Of a DNA stretch of 41,586 nt, positions 16,780 to 24,999 are shown in pieces. Origin of the DNA: Scybalousia_A sp045221575 (GTDB lineage: Bacteria; Bacteroidota; Bacteroidia; Bacteroidales; P3). The notes under the pieces are model-generated. The model saw nothing but the letters and a program-made list of their open reading frames with translations, did not search any database and was not told where the DNA came from. The first letter of the stretch is position 1; each line of letters opens with the position of its first letter. The position numbers and the translations under genes were made by a program. The stretch spans positions 1 through 41,586 of the forward strand of contig JBGUWU010000028.1 of assembly GCA_045221575.1 (NCBI GenBank), read 5' to 3'.

Positions 16780-16796
16780 TTCAACGTTCCTCCTTA

Positions 16797-18704
16797 TTAT
16801 TTAATACTAATTGCACCAAATTTACATTTATCTATACAAGTACCACACTTGATACAAGCATCTTGATTAATAGTATGAGGTGATTTTCTTTCACCTGTTA
16901 TTGCACTAACAGGACAATTTCTTGCACAAGCAGTACAGCCAACACATTTAGTAGTGTCTATTTCATATCTCATTAAAGCTTTGCAAGCACCTGCACGACA
17001 TTTATGTTCTTTAACGTGTTCTACATACTCGTCCCAGAAATTATCTATAGTAGAAAGAACAGGATTAGGAGCTGTTTGACCTAAACCACAAAGAGCAGTA
17101 TCTTTGATAGCTTTTGAAAGATTCTTAAGATTGTCTAAATCTTCCATAGTTCCTTTACCTTTGGTGATTCTGTCTAATATTTCATATAAACGTTTGTTTC
17201 CTATACGACAAGGAGTACATTTTCCACAAGATTCTTCAACTGTGAAGTCTAAATAGAATTTAGCAATAGAAACCATACAAGAAGTTTCGTCCATAACTAC
17301 CATTCCACCAGAACCCATCATACTTCCAGCAGCAGTTAATGAATCGTAATCAATTGCAACGTCTAAGTGTTTAGATGTTAAACAACCTCCAGAAGGACCT
17401 CCTGTTTGAACAGCTTTAAATTCTCTTCCTCCTTTAATACCACCACCTATTTCGTAGATGATTTCTCTAAGAGTTGTTCCCATAGGAACTTCAATTAGAC
17501 CTACATTATTGATTTGTCCAGCTAAAGCAAATACTTTAGTACCTTTTGATTTCTCTGTTCCGATAGAAGCAAACCAATCAGCACCTTTCATTACTATGAT
17601 AGGAATATTTGCTAAAGTTTCAACATTATTTACGTTAGTTGGCTTTTGTAGGTAACCGCTTTGTGCAGGGAAAGGTGGCTTAAATGTAGGTTCTCCACGT
17701 TTTCCTTCCATAGAGTGAATTAAAGCTGTCTCTTCTCCACAAACAAAAGCACCTGCTCCATATCTTAGTTCTATATCAAAATCAAATGAAGAACCAAAAA
17801 TATTCTTACCTAAAAGACCCCATTCTCTGGCTTGTTTTATTGCAACTTCCAAACGGTGAATAGCTAATGGATATTCTGCACGAATATAAACTAAACCTTT
17901 AGTTGCTCCAATAGCGTATCCTCCAATAGCTAAAGCCTCAATAATGCTGTTAGGATCTCCTTCAAGAATACTTCTATCCATGAAAGCACCTGGGTCTCCT
18001 TCATCTGCATTACAAACGATATACTTTTGGTCTGCATGATTCTTTGAAGCTATTTCCCATTTAACACCTGTAGGGAAACCAGCTCCACCTCTTCCTCTAA
18101 GACCTGATTTCTTTATGATTTCAATAACTTGTTCTGGAGAATAACTTGTCAAACATTTTGCTAAAGCCTCGTAACCATCGTTTGCAATATATTCCTCAAT
18201 GTTTTCAGGATCTATAAAGCCACAATTACGCAAAGCTATACGCAATTGTTTTTTGTAAAAGTCCATGTGTTTAGAGTCAGAAATATGTTCTTTACTCTTA
18301 GGATCAGTGTAAAGCAAACGTGTTACTTTATTTCCACCGATGATGTGTTCTTCTACGATTTCTTGAGCATCTTCTGGCTTAACTTCAGTATAGAACGTGT
18401 TATCTGGCATTATCTTAACGATAGGTCCTTTTTCACAGAAACCAAAACAACCTGTTAAGATTACCTGAACGTCTTCGCTCAAACCTTTTTCTGCAATAAT
18501 GTTTTTTAGATTCTCTGCTATCTTGTTGCTAAGAGAAGAAGTACAACCAGTACCTCCACAAACAAGAATGTGCATCTGTTTTTTACCACCTGAAGTGGTT
18601 TCGCTGATTGGATTTCCTTCGTTTCCTTGAATACGAATCTCCATTTTCTTGCGTGCAGCTTTATTTACTGCTTGCAAATCAGCCAAAGTTAATATTTTAG
18701 CCAT
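16797..18704 (-). CDS. hydB: Bifurcating [FeFe] hydrogenase flavin subunit HydB (NuoF-like)
   Basis: The 635-residue flavin/NAD subunit. Domains: N-terminal thioredoxin-like [2Fe-2S] domain (C49, C54, C86, C90), NuoF core with the FMN/NAD site (SGLRGRGGAGFPTGVKW, NADEGDPGAFMDR, YGAGAFVCGEETALI), the SLBB region, the [4Fe-4S] site ESCGKCTPCRIG, and a C-terminal pair of [4Fe-4S] motifs (CVGCTACARNCP and CIKCGTCIDKC) absent from complex I NuoF. It is the first gene of the operon; hydA starts 17 bases after its stop. The complex is expected to couple NAD(P)H and possibly ferredoxin oxidation to H2 formation in a fermentative cell. Whether it truly bifurcates cannot be settled from sequence. Confidence 0.95.
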   Translation of the reverse strand: MAKILTLADLQAVNKAARKKMEIRIQGNEGNPISETTSGGKKQMHILVCGGTGCTSSLSNKIAENLKNIIAEKGLSEDVQVILTGCFGFCEKGPIVKIMPDNTFYTEVKPEDAQEIVEEHIIGGNKVTRLLYTDPKSKEHISDSKHMDFYKKQLRIALRNCGFIDPENIEEYIANDGYEALAKCLTSYSPEQVIEIIKKSGLRGRGGAGFPTGVKWEIASKNHADQKYIVCNADEGDPGAFMDRSILEGDPNSIIEALAIGGYAIGATKGLVYIRAEYPLAIHRLEVAIKQAREWGLLGKNIFGSSFDFDIELRYGAGAFVCGEETALIHSMEGKRGEPTFKPPFPAQSGYLQKPTNVNNVETLANIPIIVMKGADWFASIGTEKSKGTKVFALAGQINNVGLIEVPMGTTLREIIYEIGGGIKGGREFKAVQTGGPSGGCLTSKHLDVAIDYDSLTAAGSMMGSGGMVVMDETSCMVSIAKFYLDFTVEESCGKCTPCRIGNKRLYEILDRITKGKGTMEDLDNLKNLSKAIKDTALCGLGQTAPNPVLSTIDNFWDEYVEHVKEHKCRAGACKALMRYEIDTTKCVGCTACARNCPVSAITGERKSPHTINQDACIKCGTCIDKCKFGAISIK

Positions 18705-18997
18705 ATATTTTTATAGTGTTAATTTTGTTGTTTGTTCCTTAAATATCATTAACATAAAGTCTTATCAAGTATATGGAATCATAACTTAGGTAATGTAAGT
18801 GCTTGAGTTTGCAAAAATAACAATATTTTTGGATATTGCAAAGATAAAATCAGTTTTTTCATAAAATTCTCAAAATTATTTATATAAATACTTGAAAAAC
18901 AAATTTAAAGATAAGTATTTTTAAATTTTTTTTAGCCTTAAAACACTTTTTTGTCAAATTGTAATATCTTTGCAAAATACTTTAAATACACGATATT
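18705..18997. promoter_or_regulatory. Divergent promoter region, hydBAC and acyltransferase
   Basis: On the minus strand a -7 TATTTTTG (18812-18819) with a -33 TTTG (18839-18842), 19 bp apart, should drive hydBAC; a second minus -7 (TATCTTTG, 18839-18846) overlaps the -33. For the acyltransferase a plus-strand -7 TATCTTTG lies at 18965-18972, followed by CA. The hyd leader is about 100 bases long, and I see no riboswitch in it. Confidence 0.65.
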
Positions 18998-20011
18998 ATG
19001 AAACAACGATTATCAAATATAGAATTGCTTAGAATAATCTCAATGTTGATGATATTGGCTTTGCATGTCAATTTCTTTTTACTGGGGTCTCCATCAACAA
19101 ATGAGATTAGTAATAATCCAATAGGAGCATTCTCAAGAACTTTCTTTGAGTTTGTTTGTATAGTGGCAGTAAATGTATTTGTTTTGATTTCCGGTTGGTT
19201 TGGAATCAAAGTGAAAAAGAAAGGTTTGTTAAGTTTTTTATATCAAATTCTATTCTTCTATTTAGGAGTTTATCTTGTCTTTGTTATTATTGGCGAAAAG
19301 AGTTTCAGTTTAAATGGTCTTGAAGAAGCATTCTTTTTAAAGAAAACAGGTTGGTTTATTAAATCATATCTATGTCTTTATTTGCTTTCTCCTGTTTTAA
19401 ATATGTTTGTAGAAAAATCAACAGAGCGGCAACTGAAAACAGTTATCCTTTCTTTCTTTGTTTTTCAATCTGTTTATGGTTGGCTATATCCAGATGCTAC
19501 AAAGTACTTTGCAGGTGGGTATTCAGCGATTTCTTTTATAGGATTATATCTTTTGGCAAGATACATTAGGTTATATGGAAAGAATTTCAAAGTTTTCAAT
19601 CTTAAACGTCAGTATGATTTATACATCTTCTTTGTTATTTGTCTTTTAGAAACAATATTTTTTATCTTATTCAGACTAAATAATGCTGCATTTGTTTCGA
19701 TATTGTGGATATACTCTTCTCCTTTTGTAATAATATCTGCTTTGTGTCTATTGCTTTATTTTTCAAAGATAGAAATAACCTCTTCAGTAATTAATAAAAT
19801 AGCGAAATCGTCTTTTAGTGCTTATCTTTTTCATTCATCGTTTTGCATTATGCCTTTTTATAAGAAGTTTGCTTTTCAGATTTACTATAATTATTCATCT
19901 GTTGTCTGCCTTTTGCTAATGATTTTGTTTATTATTGTGGTTTATCTTATCGCAACTGTGATAGATCAATTAAGGATTTTTTCATGGAATCAGATAGATA
20001 AACGTCTTTAA
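18998..20011 (+). CDS. Acyltransferase 3 family membrane protein
   Basis: A 337-residue polytopic membrane protein with about ten hydrophobic segments of the acyltransferase-3/OafA family, which O-acetylates or otherwise acylates surface polysaccharides. The N-terminal signature is RLSNIELLRIISMLMILALHVNFF, containing the conserved Arg and His of the family. Later blocks are VNVFVLISGWFGI, KTGWFIKSYLCLYLLSPVLN and SSFSAYLFHSSF. It has its own promoter and is separated from the downstream glycan genes by an A/T-tract array and a second promoter. The context suggests it decorates the glycan built by that cluster; the acyl group and acceptor are unknown. Confidence 0.88.
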   Translation: MKQRLSNIELLRIISMLMILALHVNFFLLGSPSTNEISNNPIGAFSRTFFEFVCIVAVNVFVLISGWFGIKVKKKGLLSFLYQILFFYLGVYLVFVIIGEKSFSLNGLEEAFFLKKTGWFIKSYLCLYLLSPVLNMFVEKSTERQLKTVILSFFVFQSVYGWLYPDATKYFAGGYSAISFIGLYLLARYIRLYGKNFKVFNLKRQYDLYIFFVICLLETIFFILFRLNNAAFVSILWIYSSPFVIISALCLLLYFSKIEITSSVINKIAKSSFSAYLFHSSFCIMPFYKKFAFQIYYNYSSVVCLLLMILFIIVVYLIATVIDQLRIFSWNQIDKRL

Positions 20012-20043
20012 TATGTATTGATAATTAGAGTTTTAATTGTTTA

Positions 20044-20150
20044 AAAAAAAGATCAAATTTTAACAAAAAAAAATCAAGTCTTTTTACTAAAAAGATCAAG
20101 TTTTAAGAAAAAAAAATCAAATCTTTTTTTTCTAAGATTTGATTAGAAAA
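20044..20150. repeat. 21-bp phased A/T-tract array (copy B)
   Basis: ATCAA motifs start at 20052, 20073, 20095 and 20116 (spacing 21, 22, 21), separated by alternating T-runs and A-runs. The last unit forms an 11-bp perfect inverted repeat (AATCAAATCTT / AAGATTTGATT). It lies between the acyltransferase stop and the promoter of the pyruvyltransferase gene. Confidence 0.75.
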
Positions 20151-20180
20151 ATAAAACACTAATAATTTAGAAATTAATTG

Positions 20181-20188
20181 TAAATTTG
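20181..20188 (+). promoter_or_regulatory. -7 box for the glycan cluster
   Basis: TAAATTTG followed by CA lies 42 bases upstream of the pyruvyltransferase start. It is probably the promoter for the close-packed genes 20231-24877; no clear -33 box is seen. Confidence 0.6.
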
Positions 20189-20230
20189 CAGAGTACTATT
20201 TACTGATAATTATAATAGCGAGTAACATAT

Positions 20231-21388
20231 ATGAAGAAGATACTTATTCTTACACAACCATTAAGAACAAATTACGGAGGAATTTTGCAGGCTTTTGCAC
20301 TTCAAAAGGTTGTGAAAGAATTAGGTTTTGAGGTTTTTACAGATAATCCTTTCTTTCTTAGAAAACTATCTTTAAAAAGTAAGGTTAAAGATTTGCTTGC
20401 TCGTTTTGTTTATGGTACTTTAAAAGGAGATAAGAAGTATAGACCATTATTTAAACGCCGTCTGAAAAGAGCAGATTTTGAGTATGCAGCACAAAATCTT
20501 CTTCCTTTTATAGAAAAACGAATAAATACAATAGATTTTTTTGAAGGAAGGGTTCAGCCACTAAGTTCTAATATAGAAAAGTTTGATTACTATATCTGTG
20601 GTTCAGACCAAGTGTGGCGAAGACGTTATGGTGATGTGAAAAGATATTTTTTTGATTTTCTTCAATCAACAGATAAAAAACGTTTTTCTTATTCTGCTTC
20701 ATTTGGGTTGGATAATATAAATGAGTATTCAAATCAAGAAAAACAAGATTGCCGAAATTTGATAAAGTTTTTTACTTCTGTAAGTGTGAGAGAAAAAGAT
20801 GCTGTAAAAATAATTGAAGATGAGTTTTCTTTTCCTGCAGTTCAAACTCTTGATCCTACTTTATTGCTGGAGAATACAGACTACATAAATCTTATAAATC
20901 AATCTTATGTAGATAAAACAGAAGATTCATATCTTTTTGTCTATATATTAGACAAAACGGAAGAGAAAAAAGAATTGATAGACATAGTTTCTCGCCGTTT
21001 AAACTTGAAAGTTAAAGACATAATGCCAAAAGTAGATTGGAAAACCTCAAGGAATGATAAACAAAGTATATTTCCTGCTGTAGAAGAATGGTTAAATTGT
21101 TTTGATAAAGCAAGTTTTGTGCTTACAGATTCTTTTCATGGAACGGTATTTTCAATTATTTTTAACAAACCTTTTCTATCTGTGGGAAACAAAGACAGAG
21201 GATTGACTCGTTTTACTTCCTTGTTGTCTTTGTTTGGTTTGGAAGACAGATTGATATTCTCAAAGAAAGACTTAACAGGTGTACTCCTACATAATATATT
21301 TAAGATAGATTATTCAAAAATAAACGAATCAAGAGCAGAACTCAAAGAACAATCCATAAAGTTTCTGAAACAAAACCTTGATATATGA
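20231..21388 (+). CDS. Polysaccharide pyruvyl transferase family protein
   Basis: A 385-residue enzyme of the PS_pyruv_trans family (CsaB/WcaK-like), which transfers pyruvate from phosphoenolpyruvate as a ketal onto a surface-glycan sugar. Recognisable blocks are the N-terminal LTQPLRTNYGGILQAFALQ, DYYICGSDQVWRRRYG, the middle TLDPTLLLE and the C-terminal LTDSFHGTVFSIIFNKPF with the conserved His. It starts the dense part of the glycan cluster and overlaps the following GT2 gene by four bases (ATGA). Some members of this family are not proven pyruvyltransferases, so the reaction is inferred. Confidence 0.88.
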   Translation: MKKILILTQPLRTNYGGILQAFALQKVVKELGFEVFTDNPFFLRKLSLKSKVKDLLARFVYGTLKGDKKYRPLFKRRLKRADFEYAAQNLLPFIEKRINTIDFFEGRVQPLSSNIEKFDYYICGSDQVWRRRYGDVKRYFFDFLQSTDKKRFSYSASFGLDNINEYSNQEKQDCRNLIKFFTSVSVREKDAVKIIEDEFSFPAVQTLDPTLLLENTDYINLINQSYVDKTEDSYLFVYILDKTEEKKELIDIVSRRLNLKVKDIMPKVDWKTSRNDKQSIFPAVEEWLNCFDKASFVLTDSFHGTVFSIIFNKPFLSVGNKDRGLTRFTSLLSLFGLEDRLIFSKKDLTGVLLHNIFKIDYSKINESRAELKEQSIKFLKQNLDI

Positions 21389-22392
21389 GTAAATTAGTAA
21401 GTATCATTGTCCCTGTATATAATAGTGCTGTTTTCTTAGCACAGTGTATTGAATCTCTTACCACGCAATCATACAAGAATATAGAGATAATTCTTTTTGA
21501 TGATGGAAGTAGAGATAATTCTTTTGAAATGTGTCAGTCTTATGCAAAGAAAGACAATAGAATAAAAACATATTCAAGAAAAAACAAGGGCGTTTCTCAG
21601 ACTCGTTTAGATGCTTTTAATATCTCAAACGGAGAATATATTACCTTTGTTGATGCAGATGATTATGTGGAAAACGATTATGTGTCTTTGATGGTGAAAC
21701 ATTTAGAAAGAGAAAATGTAGATGTGGTCTCTTCTCAGCATAACAATGTAATAGGCCATCACATAAAAAAAGATATACGTAAAATACAAGGTCGTTTTGA
21801 TAGAGAAGGCATAGATGAACTTTTAAAGACAAAATATCTTTATGATTCTTCAACATTAAAGACAGGAATAACGGTTTATCTTTGTACAAAATTGATAAAA
21901 AGAGAGTTTGTGGAGAAGATTCTTAACATGAGTTTAGGCCTTTGGTATGGAGAAGACCAAGTTGCGGTTACTCAACTTTTGTATGATGTTGATTCAATAT
22001 TTGTTTCTCAAGACTACACTTATAATTATATTCATCATTCTACTCAGGTTACAAAACAAATACGAGTAGATTATCTTCATGCACAAAGCCTTTGTTGGCA
22101 AAAACTTCAAAAAATAGACACAAGAAACTTATTAAAGACTCAACTTCCTCAAAGAATTATGTTGAATATTAACAGATTTTTAATGGATTTCATAAAAATA
22201 AAACCATCATATAAGATTTTTAAACAGGAAATAAAGAATATAAAAATAGAAAAGACAACTAATATATTGTTCTCTAAACGTACTATTGAACTAACTCCGT
22301 TTGTTAAGATGCTTTTCTTTATGATTAAATACAAACTATATCTTTGTGCATACTTATATCTAAAGGTTAAACAAGAATTAAAAAGAAGTTAA
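21385..22392 (+). CDS. Glycosyltransferase family 2
   Basis: A 335-residue inverting GT-A glycosyltransferase. The N-terminal nucleotide-sugar domain has KLVSIIVPVYNSAVFLAQCI, ESLTTQSYKNIEIILFDDGS and the metal-binding YITFVDADDYVEND. WYGEDQVAVTQLLYDV matches the ED acceptor/base motif of this group. The C-terminal part is basic and hydrophobic, suggesting membrane association. Translation is probably coupled to the pyruvyltransferase gene through the ATGA overlap. The donor sugar and acceptor cannot be predicted. Confidence 0.92.
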   Translation: MSKLVSIIVPVYNSAVFLAQCIESLTTQSYKNIEIILFDDGSRDNSFEMCQSYAKKDNRIKTYSRKNKGVSQTRLDAFNISNGEYITFVDADDYVENDYVSLMVKHLERENVDVVSSQHNNVIGHHIKKDIRKIQGRFDREGIDELLKTKYLYDSSTLKTGITVYLCTKLIKREFVEKILNMSLGLWYGEDQVAVTQLLYDVDSIFVSQDYTYNYIHHSTQVTKQIRVDYLHAQSLCWQKLQKIDTRNLLKTQLPQRIMLNINRFLMDFIKIKPSYKIFKQEIKNIKIEKTTNILFSKRTIELTPFVKMLFFMIKYKLYLCAYLYLKVKQELKRS

Positions 22393-22397
22393 TATAC

Positions 22398-23303
22398 ATG
22401 GTGGATTTGAAAATTACATTACCGAAAGATTTTCTACAAGAAGAAAAGAGAGATAACTTTATCGTTAGTTCTGCGATGAAAGAGGTTTGGGCTGTTGAGT
22501 TGGATTTGTTGTCTGAGTTTCAAAGAATAGCCAATAAACATAATATAAACTACATTGCATCGGGTGGAACTATGCTTGGTGCAGTAAGACACAAAGGATT
22601 CATACCTTGGGACGATGATGTAGATATAATGATGTTGAGAAAGGATTATAATAAATTGCTTTCTGTGGCAGAAGAATTTGAACATCCATATTTTTTACAA
22701 AGCAATAGAAATGATAAAGGTTATTTTCGTTGTTTTCTAAGGCTGAGAAATTCTTTGACAACAGGTATTCAAAATATGGAAAAGAACTGTCATTTTCAAT
22801 ATAATCAAGGTATATTTATTGATATTTTCCCTTTGGATAACATAATTGACGATATTAAATTATTTACTCAACAACAAATAAGAGCAAAAACTCTTTTAAA
22901 GAAAGCAAGATTTTATTCTTCTTTGCAATCGAGATATTATGAAGACAAGAATGCAGTTAAAAGAATGCAAAGAAACTTGTTGAAAAGTTTTGTTTTTAGC
23001 AAGGACAAAGACGAAAAATATCTTTTTGAATATGAAAATGAAGTCCAAAGATACAATGATAGAGAAACGGCAAAAATTTCCCTGCTTTCTTTTCAATTTG
23101 ATTACAGAATACATGACATAAAACTAAAAGATGTGTATGAAACAGAAGATATGGACTTTGAGTTTCTTAAACTTCCTGTGCCAAAAGATTATGATAATCT
23201 TCTAACTTGGAAATATGGAGATTGGAAAACACCTATGCAGTTTCCAAATTATCATGGTGATATTTTCTTTGATGTAAATAAACCTTATACATATTATATA
23301 TAA
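22398..23303 (+). CDS. LicD family phosphotransferase (first copy)
   Basis: A 301-residue LicD/FKTN-type nucleotidyltransferase-fold protein. LicD enzymes transfer phosphocholine or, in related members, a phospho-sugar alcohol from a CDP donor to a glycan. The signature is GGTMLGAVRHKGFIPWDDDV near residues 53-72, with the DDD metal site, followed by GIFIDIFPLDNI and a C-terminal WKYGDWKTPMQFPNYHGD. It begins five bases after the GT2 stop. No licA, licB or licC choline genes are present, so the transferred group is unknown. A second LicD copy lies at 24077-24877. Confidence 0.92.
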   Translation: MVDLKITLPKDFLQEEKRDNFIVSSAMKEVWAVELDLLSEFQRIANKHNINYIASGGTMLGAVRHKGFIPWDDDVDIMMLRKDYNKLLSVAEEFEHPYFLQSNRNDKGYFRCFLRLRNSLTTGIQNMEKNCHFQYNQGIFIDIFPLDNIIDDIKLFTQQQIRAKTLLKKARFYSSLQSRYYEDKNAVKRMQRNLLKSFVFSKDKDEKYLFEYENEVQRYNDRETAKISLLSFQFDYRIHDIKLKDVYETEDMDFEFLKLPVPKDYDNLLTWKYGDWKTPMQFPNYHGDIFFDVNKPYTYYI

Positions 23304-23309
23304 ACAATA

Positions 23310-23345
23310 AAAATTTCTAATTTCAAATTTCTAATTTCTAATTAA
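23310..23345. repeat. ATTAGWA-type tract upstream of the SDR gene
   Basis: TTTCTAA / TTTCAAA heptamers (the complementary strand of ATTAGAA) fill the gap between the first licD and the SDR start at 23346, leaving no room for a Shine-Dalgarno sequence. Confidence 0.7.
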
Positions 23346-24080
23346 ATGAAAAGAGTACTTATTGTAGGAGGCGTTTCTGGTATTGGCTTATCTATTGCTA
23401 ATATTTTGCAAGAAAGACAAGATATAGAAAGAATATATATTGTTGATAAGAACCCTCTAAATGAAGAATATAAAAATGAAAAGACAGATAGTTTTGTTTT
23501 TGATTTAACTAATGAGGATTATTCTTTCTTTGACAGATTTAAAGATATTGATTCTCTGATAATAACTGCCGGCTTTGCAAAACTAAGTCTGTTCAAAGAT
23601 TTGTCAGAAGAATATATTGTTAATTCTTTCAAGGTTAATTCTATAGCACCAATAAGAATAATAAAACATTTTTATGATAAACTGCAAGCAGATAAGGATT
23701 TCTATTGTGGAGTAATGGTTAGTATATCTGGCTTTTTATCTTCTCCGTTTTACAGTGTTTATGCTGCAACTAAGGCATCTTTGAGAATATTTATAGAGAG
23801 TATAAATGTAGAATTGACAAAAGCAGGTTCGTCTAACAGAGTATTAAATGTTTCACCAGGAACTATAAAAGGCACTTCTTTCAATGGCGGAAAAACAGAT
23901 TTGCACCTAACGAAAGAACTTGCTGAAGAAATTATTCAACACGTGGAAAACAAAGACGATTTGTTTATTCCTCAATACGAAGAAGTTTTTAAACATGTTC
24001 TTGAACGCTATCATAAAGATTTTAGACAAGAAGGTTTGCATAGTTATGATTATAAATTAAATTCAGGAAGAATAAAATGA
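23346..24080 (+). CDS. Short-chain dehydrogenase/reductase
   Basis: A 244-residue classical SDR. The nucleotide motif is GGVSGIGLSIA near the N-terminus, ITAGFA replaces the usual NNAG, and the catalytic residues are Ser in VSISGF and YxxxK in YAATKAS. The post-catalytic strand RVLNVSPGTIKGTSF is typical. It is sandwiched between the two licD genes and overlaps the second by four bases (ATGA). By context it could make a sugar alcohol or another activated group for LicD transfer, but that is inference; its substrate is not visible in the sequence. Confidence 0.9.
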   Translation: MKRVLIVGGVSGIGLSIANILQERQDIERIYIVDKNPLNEEYKNEKTDSFVFDLTNEDYSFFDRFKDIDSLIITAGFAKLSLFKDLSEEYIVNSFKVNSIAPIRIIKHFYDKLQADKDFYCGVMVSISGFLSSPFYSVYAATKASLRIFIESINVELTKAGSSNRVLNVSPGTIKGTSFNGGKTDLHLTKELAEEIIQHVENKDDLFIPQYEEVFKHVLERYHKDFRQEGLHSYDYKLNSGRIK

Positions 24081-24877
24081 CACAACAAGAACTAACATCA
24101 GAATTACATAACAGAGCATTAGATTTAGGAAAGTGTTTTCATAGAATCTGTGTTGAGAATGCTATTCCTTACTATATGCTTGGCGGTTCTATGCTTGGTG
24201 CGGTAAGACACAAAGGCTTTATTCCTTGGGACGATGATATGGATTTTGGCGTTGAAAGAGAATATTTTGATAAACTGATAGAAATTCTTAACAAACAACT
24301 ACCTGAAATCTACAGAATAATAAGCAAAGATAATGTCAAAGGTTTTTATGGTGGTTTTATAAAGATTGAAGATGCAAGAACATTAGTAAAAGAACGACTA
24401 ACAGATTTTAAATATGGCGTAAGCATAGATGTCTTCCCTTTGGATAGAACCAATAATGATTTCTCATTTTTCTCCAAAAACAAAATAATAAATACGCTTT
24501 ACAAATTACAAAACTACAGATTTTACTGGTTGAAAGAGTATTCTTTTCCAAAACGTTTGATTTCTTTGTTCCTTCATATAATACATTTTCCGTGTAACAA
24601 ACATTTTATTTATAGGATAATAAACAAACATCTTTTAACCAACAACGGCGACTACATAGCCAATCATTATGGTGCATGGGGAATGAAAGAAACAGTTGCC
24701 GTTAAGACAATGGGTGAACCAACCTTATATAATTTTGAAGATACGCAATTTTATGGAGTAGAGAATTATGATGATTACTTGATTTCTTTGTATGGAAATA
24801 ACTATATGCAGTTGCCACCTGAAGATAAAAGACTAATACATATAACAGAGATAAAAGTACTCTCCTCATATAATTAG
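24077..24877 (+). CDS. LicD family phosphotransferase (second copy)
   Basis: A 266-residue LicD-family protein with the signature GGSMLGAVRHKGFIPWDDDM near residues 37-56 and YGVSIDVFPLDRTNND. It is shorter than and clearly diverged from the upstream copy outside the motif. The C-terminal region contains YGAWGMKETV and FYGVENYDDYLISLYGNNY, the terminal pattern shared by these proteins. It is the last gene of the cluster. Its stop codon (TAG at 24875-24877) forms the first heptamer of a repeat tract. The transferred group is not known. Confidence 0.92.
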   Translation: MTQQELTSELHNRALDLGKCFHRICVENAIPYYMLGGSMLGAVRHKGFIPWDDDMDFGVEREYFDKLIEILNKQLPEIYRIISKDNVKGFYGGFIKIEDARTLVKERLTDFKYGVSIDVFPLDRTNNDFSFFSKNKIINTLYKLQNYRFYWLKEYSFPKRLISLFLHIIHFPCNKHFIYRIINKHLLTNNGDYIANHYGAWGMKETVAVKTMGEPTLYNFEDTQFYGVENYDDYLISLYGNNYMQLPPEDKRLIHITEIKVLSSYN

Positions 24878-24960
24878 AAATTAGAAATTAGTAATTAGTA
24901 ATTAGAAATTGGGGTGGCTTAAAAGAAGACAGCCAAATTGCTTTAAGAAATTAGAAATTT
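24872..24960. repeat. Composite repeat: heptamers starting in the licD stop, plus one core
   Basis: ATTAGAA/ATTAGTA heptamers run from the licD stop codon to about 24906. One core copy at 24907-24950 (AATTGGGGTGGCTTAAAAG, then AAGACAGCCAAATTGCTT) follows, then ATTAGAA again. The core matches the 1-84 units except at about five positions. The sufB promoter begins directly after it. Confidence 0.8.
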
Positions 24961-24963
24961 TTG

Positions 24964-24971
24964 TATTTTTG
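24964..24971 (+). promoter_or_regulatory. -7 box for sufB
   Basis: TATTTTTG followed by CA, 28 bases upstream of the sufB start and immediately next to the end of the composite repeat. The upstream -33 region would therefore lie within the repeat element. Confidence 0.6.
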
Positions 24972-24999
24972 CAAATCCTTTTTTTGAATAACTTTTAAT

